Below are positions 7,459-16,639 of a DNA stretch of 64,000 nucleotides, piece after piece; positions within the stretch are counted from its first letter, which is position 1; every line of letters starts with the position of its first letter. The stretch spans positions 3,440,001-3,504,000 of the forward strand of contig NZ_CP017075.1 of the NCBI RefSeq assembly GCF_001742225.1, in the 5' to 3' direction. Origin of the DNA: Novosphingobium resinovorum (GTDB lineage: Bacteria; Pseudomonadota; Alphaproteobacteria; Sphingomonadales; Sphingomonadaceae). The notes under the pieces were generated by a model. The model was not told the origin of the DNA and searched no databases. It saw only the letters and a list, made by a program, of their open reading frames with translations. The translations under genes were made by a program, and so were the position numbers.

Positions 7459-10400
7459 ACTTCGCCGAACTGGTCACCGCAACCAACTTCAGCTTCCTGC
7501 GCGGCGCCTCGCCGGGGGAGGAGATGGTCGCGCGCGCGCTGGCGATGGGCATGGCCGGCATCGGCATCGCCGACCGCAATACGGTGGCGGGCGTGGTCCG
7601 CGCCCATCGCGCATGGAAGGAGATGGGCCGGGCGAAAAGCGGGCTGCGCCTGCTGGTCGGCGCGCGGCTGGTCTTCGCCGACGGCACGCCCGACGTCGTC
7701 GCCTACCCGATGACCCGCCACGGCTGGGGCCGCCTGACGCGCCTGCTCACCGTGGGCAACCGCAAGGCGAAGAAGGGCGAGTGCGAGCTGCATCTGAGCG
7801 ACCTTGCCGAGCACGCGCAGGATCTGGCGCTGATCGTGATGCCGGGAGATGGGGGCGCGGACGAAGCGCTGCTCGCCACCCTGCGCGGTTTGACGCCGAA
7901 GCTCTGGCTCGCCGCCACGATGCCGCGCGCGGGCCGCGATGCGCGTCGGCTGGCGCAGCGCATGGCGCTGGCCGCCCGCGCGGGCGTGCCGCTGATCGCC
8001 ACCAACGACGTGCTTTACGCGAGCCCGGAGGACCGCCCGATGCAGGACGTGCTCACCTGTATCCGCGAGGGGCTCACCGTCCAGACCGCCGGCCGTCGCC
8101 TCGCCGCCAATGCCGAGCGCCACCTCAAGTTTCCCGCCGAGATGGCCCGCCTGTTCCGCGCCTGCCCCGATGCCTTGACGGCGACGCAGGACCTGATGGC
8201 CTGCGTGCAATTCACCCTCGACGATCTGCGGTATGAATACCCGCACGAACCGGTGCCCGAAGGCTGGGAGCCACAGCCGTGGCTAGAACACCTTACTCTG
8301 GAAGGAGCGAAAAAACGCTTCCCTGCTGGATTGCCGCCTGAATATCGCGAGAAGCTGGACGAGGAATTCGGCCTGATCCGGGACCAGAAGATCGCCTATT
8401 ACTTCCTCACCGTCCACGACATCGTGCATTACGCGCGCGGTCTGAAAAAGCCTATCCTGTGTCAGGGACGCGGCAGCGCGGCGAATTCGCTGGTGTGCTA
8501 CTTCCTCGGCGTGACCCCGATCGACCCGGTGCAGGAGAAGCTGCTGTTCACGCGCTTCCTTTCCGCCGAGCGCGACGAGCCGCCCGACATCGACGTCGAT
8601 TTCGAGCATTCCCGCCGCGAGGAAGTGATGCAGTACATCTACCGTCGCTACGGCCGCGAGCGCGCCGGGATCGCCGCGACCACGATCTGCTATCGCCAGC
8701 GCAGCGCCATCCGCGAAGTCGGCAAGGTCCTGGGCATGAGCGAGGATGTCACCGCGCGGCTTTCGGGTACCGTCTGGGGCAGCTGGGGCGGCGACGAACT
8801 GCCCGAAACGCGGCTGACCGAGGCGGGCTTCGACCCCGGCAATCCGCAGGTGGAGCGCTTGCGCGACATGGTCGGGCGGTTGCTCAACTATCCGCGCCAC
8901 CTGTCGCAGCACGTCGGCGGCTTCGTGCTGAGCGAAGGGCGGCTCGACGAACTGGTGCCGATCCACAATGCGGCGATGGAGGACCGCACGTTCATCGAGT
9001 GGGACAAGAACGATCTGGAATCGCTCGGCCTGATGAAAGTCGACATTCTGGCGCTCGGCATGCTGACCGCGATCCGCAAAAGCTTCGACCTGCTGCGGGA
9101 TCACGGTCTGCGCGATCTGGAACTGGCCACCGTCCCGCCGGACGACGGGCCGACCTACGACATGCTGTGCACCGGCGACAGCATCGGCACCTTTCAGGTC
9201 GAGAGCCGCGCCCAGATCGCGATGCTGCCGCGCATGAAGCCGCGCATCCTCTACGATCTCGTCATTCAGGTCGCCATCGTGCGGCCGGGGCCGATTCAGG
9301 GCGGCATGGTCCATCCCTATCTGCGGCGGCGCACGGGGGAGGAGGAGGTGGTCTTTCCGGGGCCACCGGGAGAGATGGAGGATCTGCTCCACAAGACCAT
9401 GGGCGTACCGCTGTTTCAGGAACAGGCGATGCGCCTTGCGATCGTCGCGGCGAAGTTCACGCCTGCAGAGGCCGACCGCCTGCGCCGCTCGATGGCCACG
9501 TTCCGACGCAACGGTACGATCCACCAGCATCAGGAGAAGTTCGTCAACGGTATGGTTCGGCGCGGCTACCCGCAGGATTTCGCGGAAGGCTGCTTCAAGC
9601 AGATCGAGGGTTTCGGCGAATACGGCTTTCCCGAAAGCCATGCGCAGGCGTTCGGGCTGCTGGCCTATGTCTCGTCATGGCTGAAGTGCCACTATCCGGC
9701 GGTGTTCACCTGCGCGTTGCTCAACAGCCAGCCGATGGGTTTCTATGCGCCCGCGCAGCTGGTCGCCGATGCGCGCCAGCACGGGGTGGAGGTGCGGCCC
9801 ATCGACATCGCCGCAAGCTGCTGGGACAACACGCTGGAAGGCGAACGTATCCTGCGCCTTGGCCTCAGGCAGATCGGCGGGTTCAAGGAGAACTGGGCCG
9901 AGGCGCTGGAGAAGGCCCGCAAGGTTGCCCCCATCGCCAGCCTCGAAGATGCCGCGCGCCGGGCGAACCTGCCTTCGCGCGCCTTGCGGCTGCTGGCGGA
10001 TGCCGATGCGCTTGGCTCGCTGGGGCAGAGTCGGCGGCAGGCGGGGTGGGAGGCGCGGCGGGTTCCGGCGGTGCAGCTGCCGCTGTTCGCCGCGCTCGAT
10101 GCGCCCGAACTGGCGAAGGAGCCCGACGCCGCGCTCCCGGCGATGGCGCCGTCCGAGGAAGTCGTGGCCGATTACCAGACGCAGCGGCTATCGCTGAAGG
10201 GCCACCCGATGCAGTTCCTGCGCGCGCATTTCGAAGGGCAGGGCGCGCTGACCTGCGCCGGGGTCAATGCCGCGAAGGACGGCCGGAAGGTGCGCGTCGC
10301 GGGGGTGGTGCTGATCCGCCAGCGGCCGGGCAAGGGCAACGCGATCTTCATCACCATCGAGGACGAGACCGGCGTGGTCAATGCCCTGCTGTGGGCGCGT

Positions 10401-10688
10401 GATTTCGAGAAGCAGCGCCGCGCGGTGATGGCCGCGCGGCTGATGGTGATCGACGGTGAAGTGCAGCACAGCAAGGAGGGCGTCGTCCACCTGATGGTCA
10501 CCTGCGTGACCGACGCCAGCGAGGCGCTGTCCCGTCTCTCGGCTCCGCCCGCGCTCAAGCCCGAGCCGATGCCGGGCGACGCGGTGCGCCATCCGGTCTA
10601 CGATCCGAACCGCCCCACCTCGGGGCATGCGACACGCGGCCACCCGCGCAACGTGCGCATCCTGCCGCGCTCGCGCGACTTCCACTGA
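7455..10688 (+). CDS. dnaE2: Error-prone DNA polymerase DnaE2 (ImuC)
   Basis: A 1077-residue C-family polymerase, the usual length. The GTG at 7455 overlaps the imuB stop (GTGA) and starts VNFAELVTATNFSFLRGAS, the beginning of the PHP domain. The catalytic aspartates are in PPDIDVDFEHSRRE; the polymerase core shows QGRGSAANSLVCYFLG and GFPESHAQAFGLLAYVS. A helix-hairpin-helix and a C-terminal OB fold (VRVAGVVLIRQRPGKGNAIF) follow. It carries out mutagenic translesion synthesis after damage, with ImuA and ImuB. It ends 3 bases from the convergent PepSY gene. Confidence 0.97.
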   Translation: MNFAELVTATNFSFLRGASPGEEMVARALAMGMAGIGIADRNTVAGVVRAHRAWKEMGRAKSGLRLLVGARLVFADGTPDVVAYPMTRHGWGRLTRLLTVGNRKAKKGECELHLSDLAEHAQDLALIVMPGDGGADEALLATLRGLTPKLWLAATMPRAGRDARRLAQRMALAARAGVPLIATNDVLYASPEDRPMQDVLTCIREGLTVQTAGRRLAANAERHLKFPAEMARLFRACPDALTATQDLMACVQFTLDDLRYEYPHEPVPEGWEPQPWLEHLTLEGAKKRFPAGLPPEYREKLDEEFGLIRDQKIAYYFLTVHDIVHYARGLKKPILCQGRGSAANSLVCYFLGVTPIDPVQEKLLFTRFLSAERDEPPDIDVDFEHSRREEVMQYIYRRYGRERAGIAATTICYRQRSAIREVGKVLGMSEDVTARLSGTVWGSWGGDELPETRLTEAGFDPGNPQVERLRDMVGRLLNYPRHLSQHVGGFVLSEGRLDELVPIHNAAMEDRTFIEWDKNDLESLGLMKVDILALGMLTAIRKSFDLLRDHGLRDLELATVPPDDGPTYDMLCTGDSIGTFQVESRAQIAMLPRMKPRILYDLVIQVAIVRPGPIQGGMVHPYLRRRTGEEEVVFPGPPGEMEDLLHKTMGVPLFQEQAMRLAIVAAKFTPAEADRLRRSMATFRRNGTIHQHQEKFVNGMVRRGYPQDFAEGCFKQIEGFGEYGFPESHAQAFGLLAYVSSWLKCHYPAVFTCALLNSQPMGFYAPAQLVADARQHGVEVRPIDIAASCWDNTLEGERILRLGLRQIGGFKENWAEALEKARKVAPIASLEDAARRANLPSRALRLLADADALGSLGQSRRQAGWEARRVPAVQLPLFAALDAPELAKEPDAALPAMAPSEEVVADYQTQRLSLKGHPMQFLRAHFEGQGALTCAGVNAAKDGRKVRVAGVVLIRQRPGKGNAIFITIEDETGVVNALLWARDFEKQRRAVMAARLMVIDGEVQHSKEGVVHLMVTCVTDASEALSRLSAPPALKPEPMPGDAVRHPVYDPNRPTSGHATRGHPRNVRILPRSRDFH

Positions 10689-10691
10689 CGC

Positions 10692-13196
10692 TCAGTAGAT
10701 GTCCCGCAGATAGCGGCCGCCCTCGGCCATCTCCTCCAGCAGCGCATCGCCGAGCACGGCCCGCAACGCCGCATCGACGGCGGGCGCCATGCCCAGCAGG
10801 CTGCCGCAGACGAGGATCGTGGCCCCGTCCCCTACCGCTTCGCGCAGGGCGTCGGCAACTTGCGGGATCACCTCCTGCACGTAGCGGCCGCAATCGGGAT
10901 CGCGCGACCAGGTGCGCTCCAGCCGCGCCAGCGTGCCGTCCGTCAGCCAGCCTCGCAGTTCGGCGTCGAGGAAGGCATCGTGCTCCCGCGAACGCTCGCC
11001 CAGCAACAGCCAGTGACCGGCGCTTCCGGCCGCCGCCGCCTGCCGCAGGTGGCCGCGCAGGCCCGCGAGGCCAGTGCCGTTGCCGATGAGGATCAGCTGG
11101 CGCTGCTCTTCGGACACGCGGAAGCCGGGGTTGGCATGGAGCCGCAGCGCGATCTCCGTCCCCAGCAGCGCATGCGCGGTCAGCCAGCCCGAACCGAGGC
11201 CGAGGTTGCCGTCCTCGCGCCGGACCTGCCGGACGATCAGTTCGATGCATCCGTCGGTCGGGGTCGAGGCGATCGAGTATTCGCGGTGAGGAAGCGGGCG
11301 CAGTCCAGCGACTATCTCTTCGGGCGTGCCTGCGAGGGTTTCGGGCAATACGGATTCGGCGATGTGTGCGGTAAGGCTGCGGTTATGTACCTCGTAGGTG
11401 CCGTTGAGTGCCGTTCTGTCCAGCAGGGCGCAAACCGCCGCCGGGTCGTTGGCGGGGCGTATTTCGGCGATGTCTCCGGCCTGCCAGTCGAGCGTTTCCC
11501 CGTCGAGCGGTTCGAGCGCGATCAGGAACGCCGGACCGCCCGGACTGCCCGGATTGAGCAGTTCTCGCCCGGCCAGACGCCAGCGCCCGTAGCGCGCGGG
11601 AGCGAATTCCGCCGCCATCGGATCGGCGCCCAGCGCGGTCAGTTGCTGCTGCCACTGGCGCTCGGCATCGATGTCCTCGCCATCGACCTCGATGGTATCG
11701 AACAGTCGCCGCCCGCCGCCTGTGTGGAGCCAGCGATCGACCTCGTGCCCGAAGGCGCAGAACTGCGGATATTCGCGGTCTCCCAAAGCGAGAACGGCGT
11801 AGTCGAGGTCCTTCGCCGCAGGCGGCAAGGCCATCGTTTCGCGTGCGAAACGGCGGACGCGGTCAGGCGGTTCGCCTTCGCCATAGGTGCTGACGACGAA
11901 GAGCGCGCGCCGCGTTTCCGCCAGCACCGTGCCGTCCACCGAAGACAGCGGCAGGACCTTGGCGCCGCCGAGGACCGCTGCCGTCTGCCGCGCCAGTCGC
12001 TCGGCGCCGCCGGTCTGGCTGGCGAAGGCGATCAGCATGTCCGTGTTGGCTGCGCCGCCGGCGGGCAGTCCCTGGACTTGCGCGAGAGCGCGCTTGCGGC
12101 GGCGCCGCGCGATGTAGAGCAGCAGCCCGGTGACCGCGAAAAGCGGCATGGCAAGGCTGGTCACGAAGATCACGATGCGGCCGGGGAGCCCGAAGATGGC
12201 GCCGCGATGGATTTCGAACATGCTCGTCGCGACGACTTTGCCGAGTACCCTGTCGGCATAGCGATCCGCCTTGAGCAGACGGCCGCTGGCGAGGTCGATG
12301 GTGAGGTTGTCGGTCATGCGGTCATGCCGCGCGCCGGCCAGCAGCACGCGGAAAGTCGCCTTCTTGCCCGCTTCGGGCAGCGTCACGAAGACCGAATCGA
12401 AGCGGCCGGCGGTCTCGCGCTCTACCGTCTTCCAGGCCGGGGCGAGGAGGACGGGAGGCCGCGGCGCGCCCTTGTCCTTCTTCGGCCCGCCCTCGGCCTC
12501 GCCCTTCGCCGAGCCGGTGAGCACGACCATCGCGCCCTGACGATACCACTCGTAGGACCACCATAGCCCGGTGAACGCGCTGAGCAGGTAGACGAGCGCG
12601 ACCCAGCTGCCGATCACCACATGCAGTTCGCGGTAGAGGTTGCGCCCGCTCTTGCGCCAGTCGAGCACCAGCCACGCGCGCCAGTCGAGCGCGCGGCGGG
12701 GCCAGCGCAAGTAGAGGCCGGACAAGGCGAAGAAGATCAGTCCGATCGTGGAAAAGCCGGTGATCTGGCGGCCCCAGCCCTTCGGTCCGCCGGGAAGTGC
12801 CAGCCAGCGGTGGAGGTCCTGCACGGTCTGGAAGAACCCGGCGCCGACCGGTTCGCCGAGCAGGCGGCCGTCGCGCGGATCGACGTAGCTGCGCTCGCCG
12901 CGCCGCTTGTCCGCACCGGCTTCGAACTGCACCTGCCATGCGCGCGTCGGATCGGCTTCGACGGTGAGCCGCTCCACCCTCAGGCCCTCGTGCAGGGCGG
13001 AGGCGCGCGCAATTACCGCATCGGGCGAGAGCGGCGGTGCGTTGCCGGGTTTTAGCGTGACGATGGCGGGGCTCAGCACGCGCATGATCTCGTTTTCGAA
13101 GCTCATCGCGGCGCCGGTCAGGCCCATCGCGGCCAGCACGAGGCCTGCGGTGATGCCCAGCAGCCAATGGATCTGGAACAGAATTCTGCGCGTCAC
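10692..13196 (-). CDS. PepSY-TM / flavodoxin / FAD-NAD(P) reductase fusion, probable ferric-siderophore reductase
   Basis: About 834 residues from the GTG at 13196 (VTRRILFQIHWLLG); a start at 13268 would add 24 residues. The first half is a PepSY-type membrane domain with four likely helices (ITAGLVLAAMGLTGAAMSF; FSTIGLIFFALSGLYL; VIGSWVALVYLLSAFTGLWW; IVIFVTSLAMPLFAVTGLLLY). A flavodoxin follows (MLIAFASQTGGAERLA, VVSTYGEGEPPD), then an FAD domain (REYSIAS) and an NAD(P) domain (LIGNGTGLAGLRGHL, VCGSLLGMAPAV). The layout implies electrons passing from NAD(P)H through FAD and FMN to a periplasmic acceptor. Related fusions sit by TonB receptors; none is visible here. Confidence 0.85.
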   Translation of the reverse strand: MTRRILFQIHWLLGITAGLVLAAMGLTGAAMSFENEIMRVLSPAIVTLKPGNAPPLSPDAVIARASALHEGLRVERLTVEADPTRAWQVQFEAGADKRRGERSYVDPRDGRLLGEPVGAGFFQTVQDLHRWLALPGGPKGWGRQITGFSTIGLIFFALSGLYLRWPRRALDWRAWLVLDWRKSGRNLYRELHVVIGSWVALVYLLSAFTGLWWSYEWYRQGAMVVLTGSAKGEAEGGPKKDKGAPRPPVLLAPAWKTVERETAGRFDSVFVTLPEAGKKATFRVLLAGARHDRMTDNLTIDLASGRLLKADRYADRVLGKVVATSMFEIHRGAIFGLPGRIVIFVTSLAMPLFAVTGLLLYIARRRRKRALAQVQGLPAGGAANTDMLIAFASQTGGAERLARQTAAVLGGAKVLPLSSVDGTVLAETRRALFVVSTYGEGEPPDRVRRFARETMALPPAAKDLDYAVLALGDREYPQFCAFGHEVDRWLHTGGGRRLFDTIEVDGEDIDAERQWQQQLTALGADPMAAEFAPARYGRWRLAGRELLNPGSPGGPAFLIALEPLDGETLDWQAGDIAEIRPANDPAAVCALLDRTALNGTYEVHNRSLTAHIAESVLPETLAGTPEEIVAGLRPLPHREYSIASTPTDGCIELIVRQVRREDGNLGLGSGWLTAHALLGTEIALRLHANPGFRVSEEQRQLILIGNGTGLAGLRGHLRQAAAAGSAGHWLLLGERSREHDAFLDAELRGWLTDGTLARLERTWSRDPDCGRYVQEVIPQVADALREAVGDGATILVCGSLLGMAPAVDAALRAVLGDALLEEMAEGGRYLRDIY

Positions 13197-13365
13197 TTCG
13201 GCCTTGTCCCCTATGCGGGACACGCGGAACGGCGCTCCCCCCTGGAGAAAGCACGTGCCGGTTGGCATTGCGGGCTTTCGCTTCCCTCTCGCGAAATTGC
13301 GCTAATGCTAGCAAGTTGCAATATCAAGCGATTTTCGGCCGGTTCTCCGGCTTTGCCAGTGTAAT

Positions 13366-13791
13366 TCAGGCTGCGCGGCGACCGGGCGCGGTACGTCCGA
13401 ACAGGGCATTCCGGCGCTCCAGATGGCGCAGAGGAACATAGGCATCCTGCCGGGCAAGCCCGCGCAAATGCTGGATTTTGAGCAAGAGAACCGTGGTGCC
13501 AGCCGCCGCCACGCAGGCCTGCCAACGCGCACCGTCGAGGGTTCCCGAAGCTCCTGCATGGATGCATTCCAGCACGGTCATGAACACCAGGAGTGCACCG
13601 ACCAGGTCCGCGGCCCTGATCCGCGGCGCTCCCATGAGCAGGACCGACGCGCCCAGAAGGAACCCTGCAGCGGCGACGGTCGGCGTGCAGGCCATCCATA
13701 ACACCGCCCAGGCAAGGCCTCCGAGGCACAGGGGCGCGGCGGCCCTTGCCGCGATTACCAGATGCTGCGGTGTCACTGCGGGAAAGCTCAT
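13366..13791 (-). CDS. Small membrane protein of unknown function upstream of the PepSY reductase
   Basis: A 141-residue protein with about four hydrophobic segments (LVIAARAAAPLCLGGLAWAVLWMA; AAGFLLGASVLLMGA; DLVGALLVFMTVLECIHAG; WQACVAAAGTTVLLLKIQ). The C-terminal tail is basic (RHLERRNALFGRTAPGRRAA). It lies upstream of the PepSY fusion on the same strand with a gap of about 170 bases. Small membrane proteins of the DUF3325/DUF3649 kind accompany PepSY reductases elsewhere, but I cannot place this one in either family with confidence. Confidence 0.65.
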   Translation of the reverse strand: MSFPAVTPQHLVIAARAAAPLCLGGLAWAVLWMACTPTVAAAGFLLGASVLLMGAPRIRAADLVGALLVFMTVLECIHAGASGTLDGARWQACVAAAGTTVLLLKIQHLRGLARQDAYVPLRHLERRNALFGRTAPGRRAA

Positions 13792-13831
13792 GACTATTCG
13801 CTAGCGCCCAATCCTGAAAATCGCGTTTAGA

Positions 13832-13929
13832 GCATTTTCCAATCAGATGGAAACATCTGATGACTCGGAAAATGCGGTAAACGAATGACTTAGAGCGGTT
13901 TCTCCGATGCAGTCGGATCGGAAACCGCT
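13832..13929. repeat. Two tandem palindromic repeats after the nucleotidyltransferase gene
   Basis: The first (13832-13875) has outer arms GCATTTTCC/GGAAAATGC and a perfect inner stem ATCAGATG-GAAA-CATCTGAT. The second (13894-13929) has outer arms AGCGGTTTC/GAAACCGCT and an inner stem TCCGA/TCGGA. Both resemble short dispersed palindromes of alphaproteobacteria. The second touches the nucleotidyltransferase stop codon, so it may protect or end that transcript. Confidence 0.8.
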
Positions 13930-15087
13930 TTAACGGGGGGAGACTTTCGCAGCAGCGGGCAGCCGCAGAACGTTGAGCGTCCGCTGTGCGACGTGTCGCA
14001 AACCGCGTCCGTCAGCGTCATGGAAAAGATCGTAGGCAAGTTCGTGCCACCAGAAGCGCGGATCACGGCTGAACAGGTAGTGGCTGAGGTTCTTCCTCGT
14101 CGTTGCCGTTGCGCAATCCTCCAGTTCAGCGCCATCCTGTGCACCCAGCAGGCTGGCGCGGGCGACGGCGTGAAGTGCACGTGCCCGCCATCCCGGCATC
14201 GCCGTTTCCTCCGGCATGGGCGTCCCGTACAGTTCACGAGACAACAGCAGCGCCGCCATCGCCGGTTGCGCGAGGCCCTGCGCGGCTGCGGCCGCCGCGA
14301 TGCGGCCGGGCATGTGCGTGTCCTGTCGCAGCAGCGCGGCAAGGTCGGCCAGCCACTTCAGCCGGGACCAGGCGTGCTCGGCACCGTGCAGGACAAGGTA
14401 GAGTGCGGTGACGTGCGGCGGCAGGACCGGGAGGCTCAACCCGGGGGCCACCGTGCGCGCCTGCGCATCCCCGGCATCCACGCAGCCGAGCAGGCGCGGG
14501 TTCTGGAACAGCCGCCAGTGCAGTTCGATGCCGGTGTCGCTGTGGAAGTGATCGAAGCCCCAGTCCTTGCCGTAGCGCCTGCTGCCTTGCAGTTCGTGCG
14601 CGGTGGCACCAGGCGGCGGAGCGCTGCGAGCGTAGCCGATCTGCTCCAGCACGACGCGCGCCCGATCGACATGATCGCGTCCGACGAGAAGATCGATGTC
14701 CACGCTGCGCCTTACGCCTACCTCGCCGTAGACGGCCAGCGCGGCGGGAACGCCCTTGAGCACGGCTACGGAAATGTCCTGGGCACGCAGGGCAGCGACG
14801 GCATGATGCGTCTGCATGAGTTGCCGGAACTGCTCCTCCGCCAGCGCCATTGCTTCTGCCTGCAAGTCCCGGCGCAGGCGCGAACCGGCGAAGCGGTGGC
14901 AGTGACCGACTGCCCGCGCGACGAGGCCGGTCACATGATGGCGGCGGCTCAGGGCCATCAGCAGGTCTGTATCCGTTACGTCTTTCGCCGCCGCGCGAAT
15001 GGCTGCGATCGCTGCCGCATCGTGCGGCCAGGTGGTGGCAAGCAGCAGGAATGTGAATTCTGCCCGCAAGAGTGACCGCACGGTCAC
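13930..15087 (-). CDS. Nucleotidyltransferase family protein of the lasso peptide cluster
   Basis: A 385-residue protein. The GTG at 15087 overlaps the B2 stop (GTGA). The nucleotidyltransferase core is AVLKGVPAALAVYGEVGVRR followed by SVDIDLLV, the G-x(n)-DIDLLV metal motif of the NTP_transf_5 group. Later segments (ELHWRLFQNP; LYLVLHGAEHAWSRLKWLADLAALL) are also typical of that group. Such genes recur in lasso peptide clusters; in pseudomycoidin the homologue is linked to addition of a sugar. It is the last gene of the RiPP operon, so a tailoring role is likely but the donor and target are unknown. Confidence 0.8.
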   Translation of the reverse strand: MTVRSLLRAEFTFLLLATTWPHDAAAIAAIRAAAKDVTDTDLLMALSRRHHVTGLVARAVGHCHRFAGSRLRRDLQAEAMALAEEQFRQLMQTHHAVAALRAQDISVAVLKGVPAALAVYGEVGVRRSVDIDLLVGRDHVDRARVVLEQIGYARSAPPPGATAHELQGSRRYGKDWGFDHFHSDTGIELHWRLFQNPRLLGCVDAGDAQARTVAPGLSLPVLPPHVTALYLVLHGAEHAWSRLKWLADLAALLRQDTHMPGRIAAAAAAQGLAQPAMAALLLSRELYGTPMPEETAMPGWRARALHAVARASLLGAQDGAELEDCATATTRKNLSHYLFSRDPRFWWHELAYDLFHDADGRGLRHVAQRTLNVLRLPAAAKVSPR

Positions 15088-15578
15088 GCCGCGCAGTCCG
15101 CCCAGATCGCGCGCCGTCCCCGGGGCCATGTCGCGAGGAGGGCGAAGACGCCGGGTTCCGGTGCGCCAATGACCGGGAACTGCGTGGTCTCGATCCAGAC
15201 GTGGGCACGGATGGGGCGCGATGATCCGGGCATGGCAGCGATACCGTACAGCAGCGTGGAATCGATCCCGCGCCGGCGCAGCATGATCTGTGCGGCCATC
15301 CCTTGTTCGAAGCACAATGCCCTCAGCGGGCTGCGCTTGGCGGCGCGGTCGATCGCCCAGCCGACCATCCACGTCAGCACTTCGCTGCGCTCGGGCGTTG
15401 GCGGTGATGCGCCGAAAGGTCCTGCCGCCGCGATTCGCCCCAAGAGCCCCAGCGGCAGGATGCGCAACGCCACCGCCGCCAGTACAAGGAGCAGCATCGC
15501 CTCGGCCAGGCAGCGGCGCTCTTCCCAGTCGAACCGGCCGAACTTGATGCGCAGCGTTGAGAGGTCTTCCCGGTTCAC
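15084..15578 (-). CDS. Lasso peptide biosynthesis B2 protein (transglutaminase-like leader peptidase)
   Basis: A 164-residue protein. The GTG at 15578 overlaps the methyltransferase stop. The McjB C-terminal peptidase fold is clear: Cys89 in ALCFEQGMAAQIMLRRRGID, followed by the strand STLLYGIA and His126 in IRAHVWIE, the Cys and His of the catalytic triad. In lasso systems B2 cuts the leader off the precursor once B1 has bound it. Here B1 is a separate gene, the split arrangement common outside the microcin J25 type. A hydrophobic N-terminal stretch (AEAMLLLVLAAVALRILPLGLL) is usual for B2. Confidence 0.9.
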   Translation of the reverse strand: MNREDLSTLRIKFGRFDWEERRCLAEAMLLLVLAAVALRILPLGLLGRIAAAGPFGASPPTPERSEVLTWMVGWAIDRAAKRSPLRALCFEQGMAAQIMLRRRGIDSTLLYGIAAMPGSSRPIRAHVWIETTQFPVIGAPEPGVFALLATWPRGRRAIWADCAA

Positions 15579-16639
15579 CGCTCCAGCCAGAACCAGGTGT
15601 CGAGGGTATCGTGGGCGCCATGGAGGTGCACGCTCATGCCCTCGTCCGCCTCGAAGCATTCGGTGACGTGGAACTGGGCGCCGAAGGCGCGCACGTCTTC
15701 GTCCAGCGTATCGTAGACCAGCCCCTCGCCGAGGTGGAAGCGCAGCCACTGGGCGATCCCGTCGACCCGGCCCCGCTTTAGCGAGACTTCTGCGCTGGCG
15801 CGGCCAGGGTGGATGCGCCCGCCCGCTGCATCGAAGTCGAACAGCGTGACAGGAGCGCCGCGCAGTTCGAACTTGCCGCGCGCAATGGTGAAATCACTGC
15901 AGCGCAAGATGTTGAAGGCGCTCATGTCGATACCCTCGACCACGCCCATCCGGTGCTCGGCCGCTTCCAGGTCGGTGACCGGGGCGGCGAAGAGTTCGGC
16001 CCGTTCCGGCAACACCGGAGCCCCCGGCCTGACCAGCCGCGCCTTTGCATCCGCCAGGGTTGCCGCGCATCCGGCCCCCAAGAAATTGTTGGCCAGATTG
16101 TCCCACAGCAGCACGTCGGCCGGTTCGGGCAGGTCGCGTCCGAGCCGAAGTTCGCGCGAATCGATCGGGAGGACGGTGATGCGATCCGCAAAGCCATTGC
16201 GCGCAATGGCTTGCTCCGCGGCCCGCGCGACTTGCGGATCGCGCTCGCAGGCGATCACCCGGGTTGCGCCTGCCCGGACGGCCAGCATCGCGAAAAGCCC
16301 CGTTCCCGCGCCGATGTCGAGCACCACGCCGCCGCTGCGAAGGACCTGGCCGAGCGCCTTGGCATAGAGGGCATGGCGACGGGCATCGAGGACCATCGTG
16401 AAATACCAGGCGCCGATCCCGTCCGACAGGATCGGGCGGGCCAGGGCGAGCGCCTCTGGGTGGCCGGGGGCAATCGCGAGCGCTTCATGGCAGACCGCGC
16501 GGGCACGCGTAACGTCGCCGCTCGCGATCAATAGCGTGCGCGCGCAATTGATCATGGCGACGGGATTGCCGTGGACCGAAGCCAGCAGGGTATCGATCGG
16601 GACGGTGCTTGCGGGGACTTGTCGGGCGTCCGGCGTCAC
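15575..16639 (-). CDS. PRMT-like SAM-dependent methyltransferase in the lasso peptide operon
   Basis: A 354-residue protein, translationally coupled at both ends by GTGA overlaps. Residues 20-70 look like a short TPR-like helical segment. SAM motif I is VVLDIGAGTGLFAML (about 105-119), followed by RVIACERDPQVARAA (acidic motif II) and a beta-barrel-like C-terminal half, as in protein arginine methyltransferases. The usual double-Glu loop is not conserved (VLLWDNLANNFLG), so the methyl acceptor cannot be assumed. Its place between cyclase and B2 makes the lasso peptide the likely substrate; the precursor carries an RPRR stretch. Confidence 0.75.
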   Translation of the reverse strand: MTPDARQVPASTVPIDTLLASVHGNPVAMINCARTLLIASGDVTRARAVCHEALAIAPGHPEALALARPILSDGIGAWYFTMVLDARRHALYAKALGQVLRSGGVVLDIGAGTGLFAMLAVRAGATRVIACERDPQVARAAEQAIARNGFADRITVLPIDSRELRLGRDLPEPADVLLWDNLANNFLGAGCAATLADAKARLVRPGAPVLPERAELFAAPVTDLEAAEHRMGVVEGIDMSAFNILRCSDFTIARGKFELRGAPVTLFDFDAAGGRIHPGRASAEVSLKRGRVDGIAQWLRFHLGEGLVYDTLDEDVRAFGAQFHVTECFEADEGMSVHLHGAHDTLDTWFWLER

